A DNA stretch of 64,000 nucleotides from the NCBI GenBank assembly GCA_017525605.1, contig JAFXSM010000016.1, positions 28,019 to 92,018 of the forward strand. The letters are read 5' to 3'. This DNA is from Treponema sp. GTDB taxonomy: Bacteria > Spirochaetota > Spirochaetia > Treponematales > Treponemataceae. Both the position numbers and the translations under genes were made by a program. The first letter of the stretch is position 1. Every line of letters begins with the position of its first letter. The notes under the pieces are model-generated. The model was not told the DNA's origin. It searched no databases and saw only the letters and a program-made list of their open reading frames with translations. Shown here piece by piece: positions 51,118 through 59,842 of this stretch.

Positions 51118-51172
51118 ACAAACGGATTTGTTCAGAAAACAACGTTTTTCGCTGAGCAAATCCGTTTGTTTT
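51118..51172. terminator. Bidirectional terminator between uppP and the oligopeptidase gene
   Basis: ACAAACGGATTTGTTC (51118-51133) pairs with GAGCAAATCCGTTTGT (51154-51169) around a 20-base loop. Its left arm is identical to that of the terminator at 40404. Confidence 0.8.
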
Positions 51173-51180
51173 ATGCGACT

Positions 51181-53025
51181 TTACACCAGTTTCACGAATT
51201 CTTCGATTTCCTTGATGTACATGTCGATTCCGCTTTTCCAGAAGTCTTTGGATTCGATGTCGAAACCTGCGAGCTTGCAAAGTTCCTCGCATGACATTGA
51301 ACCTGTGCGCCCTAGAAGCTCCGAATAGCGTTTTGCGAACGCACTCCCCTCTTTCTGGTACAGCGCATAGAGACCGGCTCCGAAAAGCTGGCCGAATGCA
51401 TACGGATAGTTGTAGAAATCGAGGTCAGGCGAATAGTAATGGGATTTCACAGCCCAGATGTATTCGTGGCGTTCGTCCAAAGAAAGTCCATCGCCGTATG
51501 ATTTTTCCTGCGCGGCTTTCATAAGGCGGCAGAAATCAGCTGAATTCAGCTCGTTGTCAGTTCTCTCTTCGAAAACGCTTCTTTCAAAATAGAACCTGCT
51601 CAATATGTCAACGAGGGTCTGAGCTGTGTCCTGCAAATCCAAATCGAGAATCTGCATTTTCTCGTTTCCGGTGCATTTCGAAATCATGTCCTGCTTGACG
51701 ATTGTCTCCGCGAATGTCGAGGCAGTCTCGGCGAGCGTCATCGGATAGCTGAAGAACGCGCACGGCTTTCCTTTGAGGCACGAAAAATGATATGCGTGTC
51801 CGAGTTCATGCGCAAGCGTCACGATATCGGAGAACGCGCCAGTGAAATTCGTCAAGATTCGGCTTTCGTGGTTCAGCGCGAAATCCTCGTCGTATGCGCC
51901 GCCGACTTTTCCGGCGCGAACTTCAGCGTCAATCCATTCTTTCTCAAATGCATTGCGCGCGAAGTCTCCCATCTCTTTCGAGAACGAATTGTAGCGTTCG
52001 ACGACATATTCTTTTGCCTCGTCGAAAGTCCATTTTTTCGAAAGAAGGCTTTTTTCGTTTTCGGAAGCAGAACCGACAGGCGCGAACAAATCGTAGAACG
52101 CAAGCCCCTTGTTTTTTTCAGTTCCGGCAGTTTCGGAAGCAGTCATTCCGTTTTTGCGCAAATACTCGGCCTTTTTCTGGAAATATTTTCTCCATTCAGG
52201 AAGCGAATCTTCGATTGCGCCCACAAGTGCCGCGAGTGATTTTTCGCTGAGCCTGTTCGCAAAAAGGGCGCGTTCGACTGCGTTTTTCCAGCCGCGCCTT
52301 TTGTTCAGCGCGACAGTCGCGCCTTTGATGTTGTTCAGGCAGGCCGCAAACGCGATTTCATTCTGCTTCAGGAGCGCGATTTCCGTTTCGTATGATTTTT
52401 TTCGAAGGTCAGCGTCTGCAGAATAAGCGTCGTTTCGGATTTCGTTGAACGTTTTGCCGCTTTCATCTTTCAGGTTCGAAATAATCTGCTCGTGCAGGCG
52501 GCTCCACGCGTCCCCGCCAGTTCTCTGCAAGTCCGACGCGAGATTTTCAAGCTTCGGAGACATTTTGTGCGCGAGGTCGGCAAGGGATTCGTTCAGAAGA
52601 TAGCGGAATTCCTCGTATTCAGGGAAACGCTTGAAGAATTCGTCGAGTTTCGCGGAATTCGCTCTCAGAAGCTGCTGGAACGAAATCTCAATCTGCTCGA
52701 ACTGAAGCGAAAGCTCCTGAATCTTTGCGATGTTGTTCAGATATTCAGTGTTCGTGGTGTCAACTGAATAGACCAGGTACGAATACGTGCCGAGCGTCCT
52801 TCCGATTTTGGAAACCGCATTTTCCGAGTCGAGGTAGCTTTTCAGCCAAATCGGAAAATCGAAATTGTCCGGCGAGTTTTTCATCATCATGCTTGCGGAA
52901 TCGATGAAATTCTCAAGGTTCTTCATTCCGGATGTGAATTCGGAAAGCGCGTCTTTGTATTCTTTTGAATTTAATGAAGGAAAAATGGAATCGAGGTTCC
53001 ATCTAGGAATTGAATTTTTGCTCAT
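51181..53025 (-). CDS. pepF: Oligoendopeptidase F-type metallopeptidase (M3B)
   Basis: This zinc peptidase hydrolyses short peptides in the cytoplasm. The zinc site HELGHAYHF and the later Glu in a MTLAETASTFAET segment, the LxSPGxGGxYDEDFAL-like block and the C-terminal FYNYPYAFGQLFGAGLYALY helix-turn are typical. The ATG at 53025 gives the usual ~614 residues; a longer frame to 53103 would overlap the divergent polymerase gene and adds a hydrophobic peptide that is likely not translated. The N-terminal helical lobe occupies about 1-370. Confidence 0.93.
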   Translation of the reverse strand: MSKNSIPRWNLDSIFPSLNSKEYKDALSEFTSGMKNLENFIDSASMMMKNSPDNFDFPIWLKSYLDSENAVSKIGRTLGTYSYLVYSVDTTNTEYLNNIAKIQELSLQFEQIEISFQQLLRANSAKLDEFFKRFPEYEEFRYLLNESLADLAHKMSPKLENLASDLQRTGGDAWSRLHEQIISNLKDESGKTFNEIRNDAYSADADLRKKSYETEIALLKQNEIAFAACLNNIKGATVALNKRRGWKNAVERALFANRLSEKSLAALVGAIEDSLPEWRKYFQKKAEYLRKNGMTASETAGTEKNKGLAFYDLFAPVGSASENEKSLLSKKWTFDEAKEYVVERYNSFSKEMGDFARNAFEKEWIDAEVRAGKVGGAYDEDFALNHESRILTNFTGAFSDIVTLAHELGHAYHFSCLKGKPCAFFSYPMTLAETASTFAETIVKQDMISKCTGNEKMQILDLDLQDTAQTLVDILSRFYFERSVFEERTDNELNSADFCRLMKAAQEKSYGDGLSLDERHEYIWAVKSHYYSPDLDFYNYPYAFGQLFGAGLYALYQKEGSAFAKRYSELLGRTGSMSCEELCKLAGFDIESKDFWKSGIDMYIKEIEEFVKLV

Positions 53026-53082
53026 AGAAAAAAATATAACATGGAAAAACAAAATCGGCGAAAGAAGCGGTAGAATTGACGA

Positions 53083-54240
53083 ATGGGAAAAGTTTTTCTT
53101 CACGTTGATTTGGATGCATTTTTTGCGTCCGTTGAACAGCTCGATAATCCTGCTCTAAAAGGAAAGCCCGTAATCGTGGGCGGAAGCGACAGACGCTCCG
53201 TCGTCTCAACGGCATCTTACGAGGCGCGGAAATTCGGGGTGCATTCTGCAATGCCGATTTTCACCGCAAAAAAACTCTGCCCCAACGGAATTTTTCTTCC
53301 GGTTCGGATGGCACGCTACCACGAAAAGTCAGACGAGGTGATGCAAATCTTCGAGAATTACTCGCCCGACATCCAAAAGCTTTCGATTGACGAGGCGTTC
53401 ATCGACCTGACGGGAACGGAACGTCTTTTCGGCACCCCGAGCGAAACTGCGAAAAGGCTCAAGGCGGAAGTTCTTGCAAAAACAGGACTGACAGTTTCAG
53501 TTGGGATTGCTTCGACAAAGTATGTCGCGAAAATCGCATCGGGAATGAACAAGCCGGACGGATTTCTTTCTATTGAAGAAGGAAAAGAAGAAGAATTCAT
53601 GCTTTCCCTTCCGCTTGAGAAAGTCTGGGGCATAGGAGAAAAAACGCGGGAAAAGCTAAAGTCAAAAGGACTTTCCACAGTTCATGCAATACATTCTCTT
53701 TCGGTCGAAAATCTCATGTCGATTTTCGGGGAATCGCTCGGAACTTTCCTTTATAATGCCGTCCGCGGAAAAGAATACGAGAACTTCAACAAAGAGACGA
53801 AATCACATTCAATCAGCTCGGAGACGACTTTCGGATTCGACCTTCGAAACCAAGCAGAAATCGAAGTCGAGATGAAAAAACTCTGCAAGACCGTCATGCT
53901 GCGCTCAAGGAACGAAAGCAAACTGAGCAACACCGTCTGCGTGAAAATCCGATTCGGCGACTTCTCGACTATAACTGTGCGCCAGACATACAAAAGCGAA
54001 ATTGAATCGATTCAGGATTTGTTCGAAAAATCAAACGCCCTTTTCAAATCGAAATTCCAGGCGCAGAAGGGGCTTCGGCTTCTCGGAATCGGATTGCAGA
54101 ATCTGTACGACGAAACAGAGCGCGAGACGACGCTTTTCGACACGGAAGAAACGACAGCCGAAACAAAAATCGAAAAGGCAATCGGGCTTTTGGAGAAGAA
54201 ATTTCCGAACATCAAAATCGGCATCGCGTCGGAAATTTGA
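53083..54240 (+). CDS. dinB: DNA polymerase IV (Y-family)
   Basis: This is a translesion polymerase. The N-terminal HVDLDAFFASVEQ (first catalytic Asp), YSPDIQKLSIDEAFIDLTG (SIDEA, second catalytic residues) and ASTKYVAKIASGMNKPDG with the helix-hairpin-helix IGEKTREKLKSKG are in canonical order, then the little-finger domain. A C-terminal ETTLFD matches the beta-clamp-binding motif. No LexA-type palindrome was noticed in the 57 bases upstream. It is divergent from the peptidase gene. Confidence 0.95.
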   Translation: MGKVFLHVDLDAFFASVEQLDNPALKGKPVIVGGSDRRSVVSTASYEARKFGVHSAMPIFTAKKLCPNGIFLPVRMARYHEKSDEVMQIFENYSPDIQKLSIDEAFIDLTGTERLFGTPSETAKRLKAEVLAKTGLTVSVGIASTKYVAKIASGMNKPDGFLSIEEGKEEEFMLSLPLEKVWGIGEKTREKLKSKGLSTVHAIHSLSVENLMSIFGESLGTFLYNAVRGKEYENFNKETKSHSISSETTFGFDLRNQAEIEVEMKKLCKTVMLRSRNESKLSNTVCVKIRFGDFSTITVRQTYKSEIESIQDLFEKSNALFKSKFQAQKGLRLLGIGLQNLYDETERETTLFDTEETTAETKIEKAIGLLEKKFPNIKIGIASEI

Positions 54241-54350
54241 CTTAAACCGTTTTAACCACTATTTTTTTTATATTTTTCTCGTTAAAATGGGAATCTACGT
54301 ATTGTCTATTTATTTTTAAGTAGAAATTTTTTGTTTAGTGAGGAATTAAA

Positions 54351-54593
54351 ATGAACAAAGACGAAGTTAAGGCAAAGCTCAAGGGTTTCTTCGAATCAAA
54401 TCTCGGAGTTGATGGTTCAATTCTCAATGACGACACACCTCTTTTCGGTGATGAAATTGGCTTGGATTCAGTTGATTCATTGGAAATCATCTCTTTCGTT
54501 GACGATGAATTCGGAGTTTCTATGACAGGCGTTGCAAAAGAGAACTTCCTGAGCATCGAATCAATTTCTTCTTTCATCGTTGCAAACGCATAA
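54351..54593 (+). CDS. Acyl carrier protein
   Basis: The 80-residue acidic helical protein carries the phosphopantetheine site LDSVDSLEII (Ser41) preceded by a GDEIGLDS loop and followed by helix 3 and a short helix 4. The length and the pattern are those of ACPs of fatty-acid or polyketide systems. A GAGG site lies nine bases before the ATG. It lies 36 bases before the KS-CLF gene, so it is likely to be dedicated to that cluster rather than the housekeeping AcpP. Confidence 0.93.
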   Translation: MNKDEVKAKLKGFFESNLGVDGSILNDDTPLFGDEIGLDSVDSLEIISFVDDEFGVSMTGVAKENFLSIESISSFIVANA

Positions 54594-54629
54594 CTAAAAA
54601 AACAAATTTTAATTGAGACGGAAATATTT

Positions 54630-57029
54630 ATGACATCTGAAAACAAACGCTGCGTAGTAACCGGACTCGGAGTTATATGCGCAATCGGTAATAATGTTGA
54701 AGAAACATGGAAGAACGCTTTGAATTCAGTTTCAGGAATCCAAAAGACAACTTCCGTTGATACGACCAACTGTTATGCCAATCTCGCTGCTGAAGTAAAA
54801 TGCGACACACTGGACAGTGAAGTTGAGAATCCAGAGGAAAAGGACAGGGCTTCAAAGCTCTGCATCAAAGCCACGAAAGAAGCATTGGCAGATGCTGGTC
54901 TCAAGGATTTTGCGGACGATCCACGTGTGAGCGTAATCATCGGAAGCTGTGTCGGAGGTGCTATCAGCGTCGGAAACTATCCGATTGACGGACGAAAGGC
55001 TGACGACATTCTCAAAATGCCAATCGCAGCGATTGCTTCTCAGGTTGCAGAGACTTGCCATGCAGGCGGAATCGTCACGAACGTGGCGAATGCTTGTGCG
55101 GCAGGCACGATTTCCGTTGCATACGCTTGCGACTTGATTCGCGCCGGAAAAGCGGACATCGTAATCGCAGGCGGTGCGGACTCATTCGCATCGATTCCAT
55201 ACGCCGGATTCCTTTCGCTCCACGCGCTCGACGAGAACGGATGCTCTCCGTTCAACCACTGCAAGGGAATCACGCTCGGAGAAGGCGCAGGAATCGTAAT
55301 CGTAGAGTCTTACGAGCACGCAAAGAAACGCAATGCAAAACAGTATTGCGAGATTTTGGGTGCAAGCGTCACAAGCGACGCACACCACATCACAGCTCCT
55401 AGAGAGGACGGACTTTGCCAGATTGAGGCAATCAACCGCGCCCTCAACAATTCGGGACTCAAAAAATCCGACATCGGCTATGTGAACGGACACGGAACAG
55501 GAACTGCAAAGAACGACAACGCAGAAATCCTTTCGCTCCACACTGTTTTCGACGAGGAGAACCCGGAAATCAGCGCAAGCTCCACAAAAGTAATGACAGG
55601 CCACTGTCTCGGAGCGGCAGGTGCAATCGAGGCTGTATTCAGCATCAAGGCACTCACCACAAACACAGTCCTTCCAACTCTCAACTACACGGAAGAGGAT
55701 TCTGAGAAACTGAGGGAGAAAGCCGGAAAGCTCGATTTCGTGCAGAACAAACCGAAGTCAAAAGAGCTCAACAGCGTGATGAGCAACAATTTCGCATTCG
55801 GCGGAACAAACGCAAGCATCATCTTCTCAAAGCAGATCGGCGACGTGAAGAGTCAGGAAGCAAAAGACAAGAAAATCGCACTTACTGGAATCGGAATCGT
55901 AAGCATTCTCGGAAACAGCAAGGAAAAATATATCGAATCCGTGAAGAATTCATTCAAACCTGAAAGCACTTCGGTTCATTCGACAGTGTCTGACGCGGAT
56001 TACAACGAGCTTGGAATCAAGATGGCATTCTACAGGAAGCTCGACAATCTCGGTCAGTTGCAGACTGTATCTGGAATGCGCGCGCTCAAGGACGGAAACT
56101 TCACCGTAACGGACGAGAACGCAAAGGAAATCGGAATCATCGTCGGAACTAGCGAGGGCGGACTCGGCTCAAGCTGCGATTTCGGCGAGTTGATTGCAAA
56201 ACAGGGAAATTCAAAGGGAAGCGCGTTCAAATTCCCGCACACAGTTTACAATGCGGCAGGCGGATACCTTTCAATCTGCTCTGGAATCAAGGGCTACGGC
56301 GTGACAATCACGAGCGGCCCGCAGTCGGGACTCGGAAGCATCGGATATGCGATGAACGTAATCCACGACAACCAGGAAAAAGCGATGCTCGCAACTGGAA
56401 GCGACGAGAATATCCCGATTCTTTCTGAATTCTACGAGAAACTGAATTTCACGGCGGACAAAGTTGTCACTCCGTATTCATCTTCAAGCGGATTCGTTCT
56501 CGGCGACGGAAGCGTCTCGCTTCTCCTTGAGGCAGAGGATTACGCAAAGAGCCGCGGCTCAAAAATCTACGGCTACGTTCTCGGATACGGAACCGGAAGA
56601 AAGAACGTCAAATTCGGAACGCTTTCAGGCTCGGGCGAGGCATTGGACATCGCAATCAACGAGGCACTGAAAAACGCTGGCATTTCCGCTTCTGAAATCG
56701 ACGCGGTGTTCGGATTCGCGAACGGAATGGAAAAAATCGACAACCTTGAGAAAGAGTCATACATCAGGGTTTTCGGCGACAAAATCGGCTCTCTCCCTGT
56801 CGTTCAGGTAAAGGAAAGGACGGGCGAAGGCCGTGCGGGAACTGCAACACTCGCAGTCGCACACGCGGCACTGATGCTTGACGGCGAAATCGAAAGCGAC
56901 GGCGCATACTTCATCGCAAAAGACGGCAAAGTCGAGAAGAAGAGCGTCGAAGCAAAGAATCTGAAGAAGATTCTCGTCACGTCGTTCGCAACAGGCGGTT
57001 CTTACTCAGCCGTAGTAATCGGAAAATAA
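54630..57029 (+). CDS. Fused ketosynthase and chain-length-factor-like protein
   Basis: Two KAS-type domains lie in tandem. The N-terminal half (1-405) has the full triad: Cys156 in NVANACAAGT, His288 in VNGHGTGT and His325 in VMTGHCLGAAG, plus NNFAFGGTNAS. It should perform decarboxylative condensation. The second half (412-799) keeps the fold (VYNAAGG, SIGYAMNVI, LGDGSVSLLLE) but has TSGPQSGLGS in place of the Cys motif (Pro564, Gln565) and no equivalent of either His (GFANGMEK, VKERTGEGRAG). Chain-length factors of type II polyketide synthases carry a similar G-x-Q-A-G. Normally the two are separate proteins that dimerise, so a fusion of 799 residues is unusual. It follows the ACP gene and precedes KR and DH genes. 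Confidence 0.9.
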   Translation: MTSENKRCVVTGLGVICAIGNNVEETWKNALNSVSGIQKTTSVDTTNCYANLAAEVKCDTLDSEVENPEEKDRASKLCIKATKEALADAGLKDFADDPRVSVIIGSCVGGAISVGNYPIDGRKADDILKMPIAAIASQVAETCHAGGIVTNVANACAAGTISVAYACDLIRAGKADIVIAGGADSFASIPYAGFLSLHALDENGCSPFNHCKGITLGEGAGIVIVESYEHAKKRNAKQYCEILGASVTSDAHHITAPREDGLCQIEAINRALNNSGLKKSDIGYVNGHGTGTAKNDNAEILSLHTVFDEENPEISASSTKVMTGHCLGAAGAIEAVFSIKALTTNTVLPTLNYTEEDSEKLREKAGKLDFVQNKPKSKELNSVMSNNFAFGGTNASIIFSKQIGDVKSQEAKDKKIALTGIGIVSILGNSKEKYIESVKNSFKPESTSVHSTVSDADYNELGIKMAFYRKLDNLGQLQTVSGMRALKDGNFTVTDENAKEIGIIVGTSEGGLGSSCDFGELIAKQGNSKGSAFKFPHTVYNAAGGYLSICSGIKGYGVTITSGPQSGLGSIGYAMNVIHDNQEKAMLATGSDENIPILSEFYEKLNFTADKVVTPYSSSSGFVLGDGSVSLLLEAEDYAKSRGSKIYGYVLGYGTGRKNVKFGTLSGSGEALDIAINEALKNAGISASEIDAVFGFANGMEKIDNLEKESYIRVFGDKIGSLPVVQVKERTGEGRAGTATLAVAHAALMLDGEIESDGAYFIAKDGKVEKKSVEAKNLKKILVTSFATGGSYSAVVIGK

Positions 57030-57031
57030 AC

Positions 57032-57157
57032 AGTTCTGTTCGGAAACTGAAGTTTGATTCATCAAAACACAGAAATCCGAACAGTTTTAATGACAAACCG
57101 GAATGCGCAAGTTTTCCGGTTTTTTTTCAGACCGCCCGAAGAAAATAATTTCTCGGG
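57032..57157 (+). terminator. Three successive hairpins between the KS-CLF and ketoreductase genes
   Basis: H1 CTGTTCGGA/TCCGAACAG (57035-57083) is followed by TTTT. H2 AAACCGG/CCGGTTT (57094-57121) is followed by a T tract to 57126. H3 GCCCGAAGAAA/TTTCTCGGGC (57133-57157) has one bulge. H2 has the strongest terminator look. The KR-DH-flavoprotein genes start 22 bases after H3 without an obvious new promoter, so partial termination may set subunit levels. Confidence 0.6.
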
Positions 57158-57178
57158 CTTTCAAAGGAAATCAACAGG

Positions 57179-57910
57179 ATGAAAGTTGCAATTGTAACAG
57201 GTTCTTCAAAAGGAATCGGAAAGGCATGCGCTGTAAGGCTTGCAAAAGACGGATACACAGTCGTCGTGAACTATTCAAGTTCGGACGAAGCTGCGCAGAA
57301 AACATTGGACGAAATCAAATCAGCAGGCGGCGACGGAATGCTCTACAAAGCTGACGTTTCCGACCTCGCGCAAGTGAAAGCAATGGTTCGCGAAGTCTAC
57401 AAGGCTTACGGCAGAATCGATGTTTTGGTGAACAACGCAGGAATCGTCCGCGACGAATTCCTCCTCATGCTCCAGAAAGACACTCTCGACAAGTGCTTCG
57501 ACCTGAACGTGAAAGGATATTTCTACTGCGCACAGGCTGTCGCTCTCAAGATGTTCAAGCAGAAATCGGGCGTAATCATCAATATGTCTTCTGTAAGCTC
57601 AAAATTCGCGCTTCCGGGACAGAGCGTCTACTCGGCGACGAAGGGCGCGGTCAACTCGATGACGCAGACTCTCGCAAAGGAACTCGGCGGACAGGGAATC
57701 AGAGTCAACGCAGTTTGCCCGGGATTCATCGCCACGGAGATGATTGACGCAATTCCGCAGGAAAAGAAGGACGAGTACGTCAAGGCGATTCCGGCAGGAA
57801 GATTCGGCACGGCTGAGGAAGTCGCGAACGTCGTCTCGGCACTCGCTTCTGACGCATTCGCATACGTCACAGGTCAGACAATCGTACTCGACGGAGGACT
57901 TTCACTATGA
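57179..57910 (+). CDS. fabG: 3-oxoacyl-ACP reductase (short-chain dehydrogenase)
   Basis: This NADPH-dependent ketoreductase has the SDR nucleotide motif TGSSKGIGKACAV, NNAG at residues ~81-84, the catalytic Ser/Tyr/Lys region (SVSSKF ... YSATKGA) and a C-terminal TGQTIVLDGGLSL typical of FabG. Its length of 243 aa is normal. An AGG-type site lies before the ATG. Its stop overlaps the dehydratase start by ATGA. In the cluster it would reduce the beta-keto products of the KS. Confidence 0.93.
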   Translation: MKVAIVTGSSKGIGKACAVRLAKDGYTVVVNYSSSDEAAQKTLDEIKSAGGDGMLYKADVSDLAQVKAMVREVYKAYGRIDVLVNNAGIVRDEFLLMLQKDTLDKCFDLNVKGYFYCAQAVALKMFKQKSGVIINMSSVSSKFALPGQSVYSATKGAVNSMTQTLAKELGGQGIRVNAVCPGFIATEMIDAIPQEKKDEYVKAIPAGRFGTAEEVANVVSALASDAFAYVTGQTIVLDGGLSL

Positions 57911-58398
57911 GCGACGCAGTAGAGAATACAACCGAAACAGCAGAAAAGAAGACAATGAACATTTTCGAAATCAGCGAGAAAATCGCGCAGAGACCTCCGT
58001 TCCAGATGATTGAGAAAGTCACCGAGCTTATCCCGAACGTGAGCGCGACCGGAATCAAAAATGTTTCCGTGAACGAGCCATATTTCATGGGTCATTTTCC
58101 GGGAACACCAATTATGCCGGGCGTTCTTGTCGTTGAAAGCTGCGCACAGCTCTGCTCGCTCGTCATCGAAAAATCCGCAGAAGATTTGGACGACAAGCTC
58201 TATGTCCTCCTCAAAATCGACGGATTCAAATTCGTGAAGCCTGCGATTCCTGGCGACAGGCTCGAAATCACGGTCACAAAAACAAAGGGCGGCGGCGTTC
58301 TTGTGGGATTCGACTGCGTTGTGAAAATCGACGGAAAAGTCACTGCAAAAGGCGCGCTGACATTCACGACGATTCCGAAAGATTCGCTTGGCAAATGA
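57907..58398 (+). CDS. fabZ: FabZ-like 3-hydroxyacyl-ACP dehydratase
   Basis: The hotdog-fold dehydratase shows PPFQMIEKVTEL, catalytic His in GHFPGTPIMPGVLVVE and the Glu of ESCAQ. It has an extra ~22-residue hydrophilic N-terminal extension (MSDAVENTTETAEKK) compared with usual FabZ (~145 aa). It overlaps the KR stop at its 5' end and the flavoprotein start at its 3' end (ATGA at both junctions). It forms enoyl products in the cluster. Confidence 0.9.
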   Translation: MSDAVENTTETAEKKTMNIFEISEKIAQRPPFQMIEKVTELIPNVSATGIKNVSVNEPYFMGHFPGTPIMPGVLVVESCAQLCSLVIEKSAEDLDDKLYVLLKIDGFKFVKPAIPGDRLEITVTKTKGGGVLVGFDCVVKIDGKVTAKGALTFTTIPKDSLGK

Positions 58399-59141
58399 AA
58401 AAGGTATTAGTTTTAAACGGAAGTCCGAAGAAAGAAAACAGCACGACAATGCTCGTCACGAACAACTTTCTGAAAGGACTTGAAAGCACAGGCGAATACA
58501 AAAGCGAAATCATCAACGTCTCAAGTTTGAACGTGAAGCCGTGCAAAGGGTGTTTGAGCTGCTGGGGAAGGACGAACGGAAACTGCGTCATAAAAGGCGA
58601 CGATGTTCAGATGGTGAAGGACAAATTCCTTGAAGCCGACATCGTGATTTTCAGCTTTCCGATTTTCATTTTCGGTCTGCCGGGAGAATTCAAAGTCCTG
58701 CTCGACAGGCTGCTCAGCCTGCTCCACCGCTACGAAGGTCTTCCTGTTCCAGAAAAAGGACCTTTCCACGGGTTCAGCTTCGACCAGAGCAAGAAGAAGT
58801 TCATCGTGATTCCGGGTTGCGCTTGGAGCGACTGGCGTGTTTTCGAGCCGATTGAGATGCAGATGAACTGCATTTTCGGCAAGGGCGAATACACAACGAT
58901 TTTCGCGCCGCAGATAAGGACGGCAATCGCAATGAAAATCCGGCCGCGCTTTGTGAAATTCCTCACGAAATACGAGGCTGCCGGAAAAGAATTTGCGGAA
59001 AACGGCTTCCTTTCCGACGAGACAAAAGCAAACGTCATAAAGCCTTATTATTCCGAAGCAGTCTACAAACAGCTCGTTGACAGCTTCTGGGAAATCGAGG
59101 ACGCGGCGTACAAAGCAAGCCTTGAAAAAAAACAGGGTTAA
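58395..59141 (+). CDS. NADPH-dependent FMN reductase / iron-sulfur flavoprotein family
   Basis: A flavodoxin-like fold is indicated by VLVLNGSPKKENSTTMLV (FMN phosphate loop) and VIFSFPIFIFGLPGEFKVLLDRL. A Cys cluster, PCKGCLSCWGRTNGNC, is like the 4Fe-4S ligands of Isf-type flavoproteins. The C-terminal ~90 residues form an unusual extension. It is translationally coupled to the dehydratase (ATGA). No classical enoyl-ACP reductase occurs in the window, so this protein may supply reduction or another tailoring step, which is inference. Confidence 0.82.
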   Translation: MKKVLVLNGSPKKENSTTMLVTNNFLKGLESTGEYKSEIINVSSLNVKPCKGCLSCWGRTNGNCVIKGDDVQMVKDKFLEADIVIFSFPIFIFGLPGEFKVLLDRLLSLLHRYEGLPVPEKGPFHGFSFDQSKKKFIVIPGCAWSDWRVFEPIEMQMNCIFGKGEYTTIFAPQIRTAIAMKIRPRFVKFLTKYEAAGKEFAENGFLSDETKANVIKPYYSEAVYKQLVDSFWEIEDAAYKASLEKKQG

Positions 59142-59609
59142 TCAATAAATCGTTCCGCCGAGTGTCTTGAAACGGTTGAAAAGTTCAAGGCACTTCGGGC
59201 GTTCAAGCTCGGTCTGTTCGAGGATCGAGCTTTTTTCGTCTTGGGACTTACAGTTCAGGTAGTCGTAGAAAATGTCGTCGCGGAAACCGATGTCGTTCGT
59301 GTCGCGGACGTTGCAGCCGTAATAGACTTTCTTGATGTTCGACCAGAGGATTCCGCCGAGGCACATCGGGCACGGCTCTGCCGTCGTGTACAATTCCGCG
59401 CCCGAAAGGTCATGTGAGCCTGAGTTTCTGCACGCGTCGCGGATTGCTTCCATTTCGCCGTGGCATGTGGAATCGTGGTTCAGAAGAACACGGTTGTGCC
59501 CGCGCCCGATTATCTTTCCGTCCTTCACAATCACGCACCCGAAAGGGCCTCCGTGACCGTTTTCGATTCCCTCGTATGCCTCGTTTATGGCTTCTTCCAT
59601 GTAATTCAT
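59142..59609 (-). CDS. Guanine deaminase-like zinc deaminase
   Basis: The cytidine-deaminase-fold protein has the zinc motifs CHGEMEAIRDACRN (His and catalytic Glu) and EPCPMCLGGILW (two Cys). The length (155 aa), GGPFGCVIVKDGKIIGRG N-terminal segment and C-terminal helix resemble Bacillus GuaD, which deaminates guanine to xanthine. A tRNA adenosine deaminase TadA is the alternative, but the typical TadA motifs are less clear. The GGAG site fixes the ATG. It converges with the flavoprotein gene whose stop is directly adjacent. Confidence 0.8.
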   Translation of the reverse strand: MNYMEEAINEAYEGIENGHGGPFGCVIVKDGKIIGRGHNRVLLNHDSTCHGEMEAIRDACRNSGSHDLSGAELYTTAEPCPMCLGGILWSNIKKVYYGCNVRDTNDIGFRDDIFYDYLNCKSQDEKSSILEQTELERPKCLELFNRFKTLGGTIY

Positions 59610-59662
59610 ATTTTGCTCCGATTTTGTTGAACATTCTGATTTTGAATTTGCAGATTTTGCGC

Positions 59663-59696
59663 AAAAAAAAAACGAGAACCGAAACGATTCCCGTTT
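59663..59696 (-). terminator. Terminator of tRNA-Ala
   Basis: On the - strand AACGGGAA pairs with TTCTCGTT (one wobble) around a ten-base loop and is followed by ten Ts, just after the tRNA 3' end. Confidence 0.85.
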
Positions 59697-59699
59697 TGA

Positions 59700-59772
59700 T
59701 GGAGACGATCGGACTCGAACCGACCACCCTTTGATTGCGAACCAAATGCTCTACCAGATGAGCTACGCCCCC
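59700..59772 (-). tRNA. tRNA-Ala (CGC)
   Basis: A 73-base cloverleaf with acceptor GGGGGCG/CGTCTCC including the G3-U70 pair that marks alanine tRNAs, D-arm GCTC...GAGC, anticodon loop TTCGCAA (anticodon CGC), T-arm GTCGG/CCGAT and discriminator A. CCA is not encoded. Confidence 0.95.
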
Positions 59773-59842
59773 AAGCGATTCAATATGTTATCAGAAACAT
59801 GAGAGCGTGTCAATATTTTTAGCTTATTCGAACTGGTTGATT

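Noticed and set aside
53026..53082. SOS (LexA) box between pepF and dinB
   Set aside because: No palindrome of the LexA type was seen.
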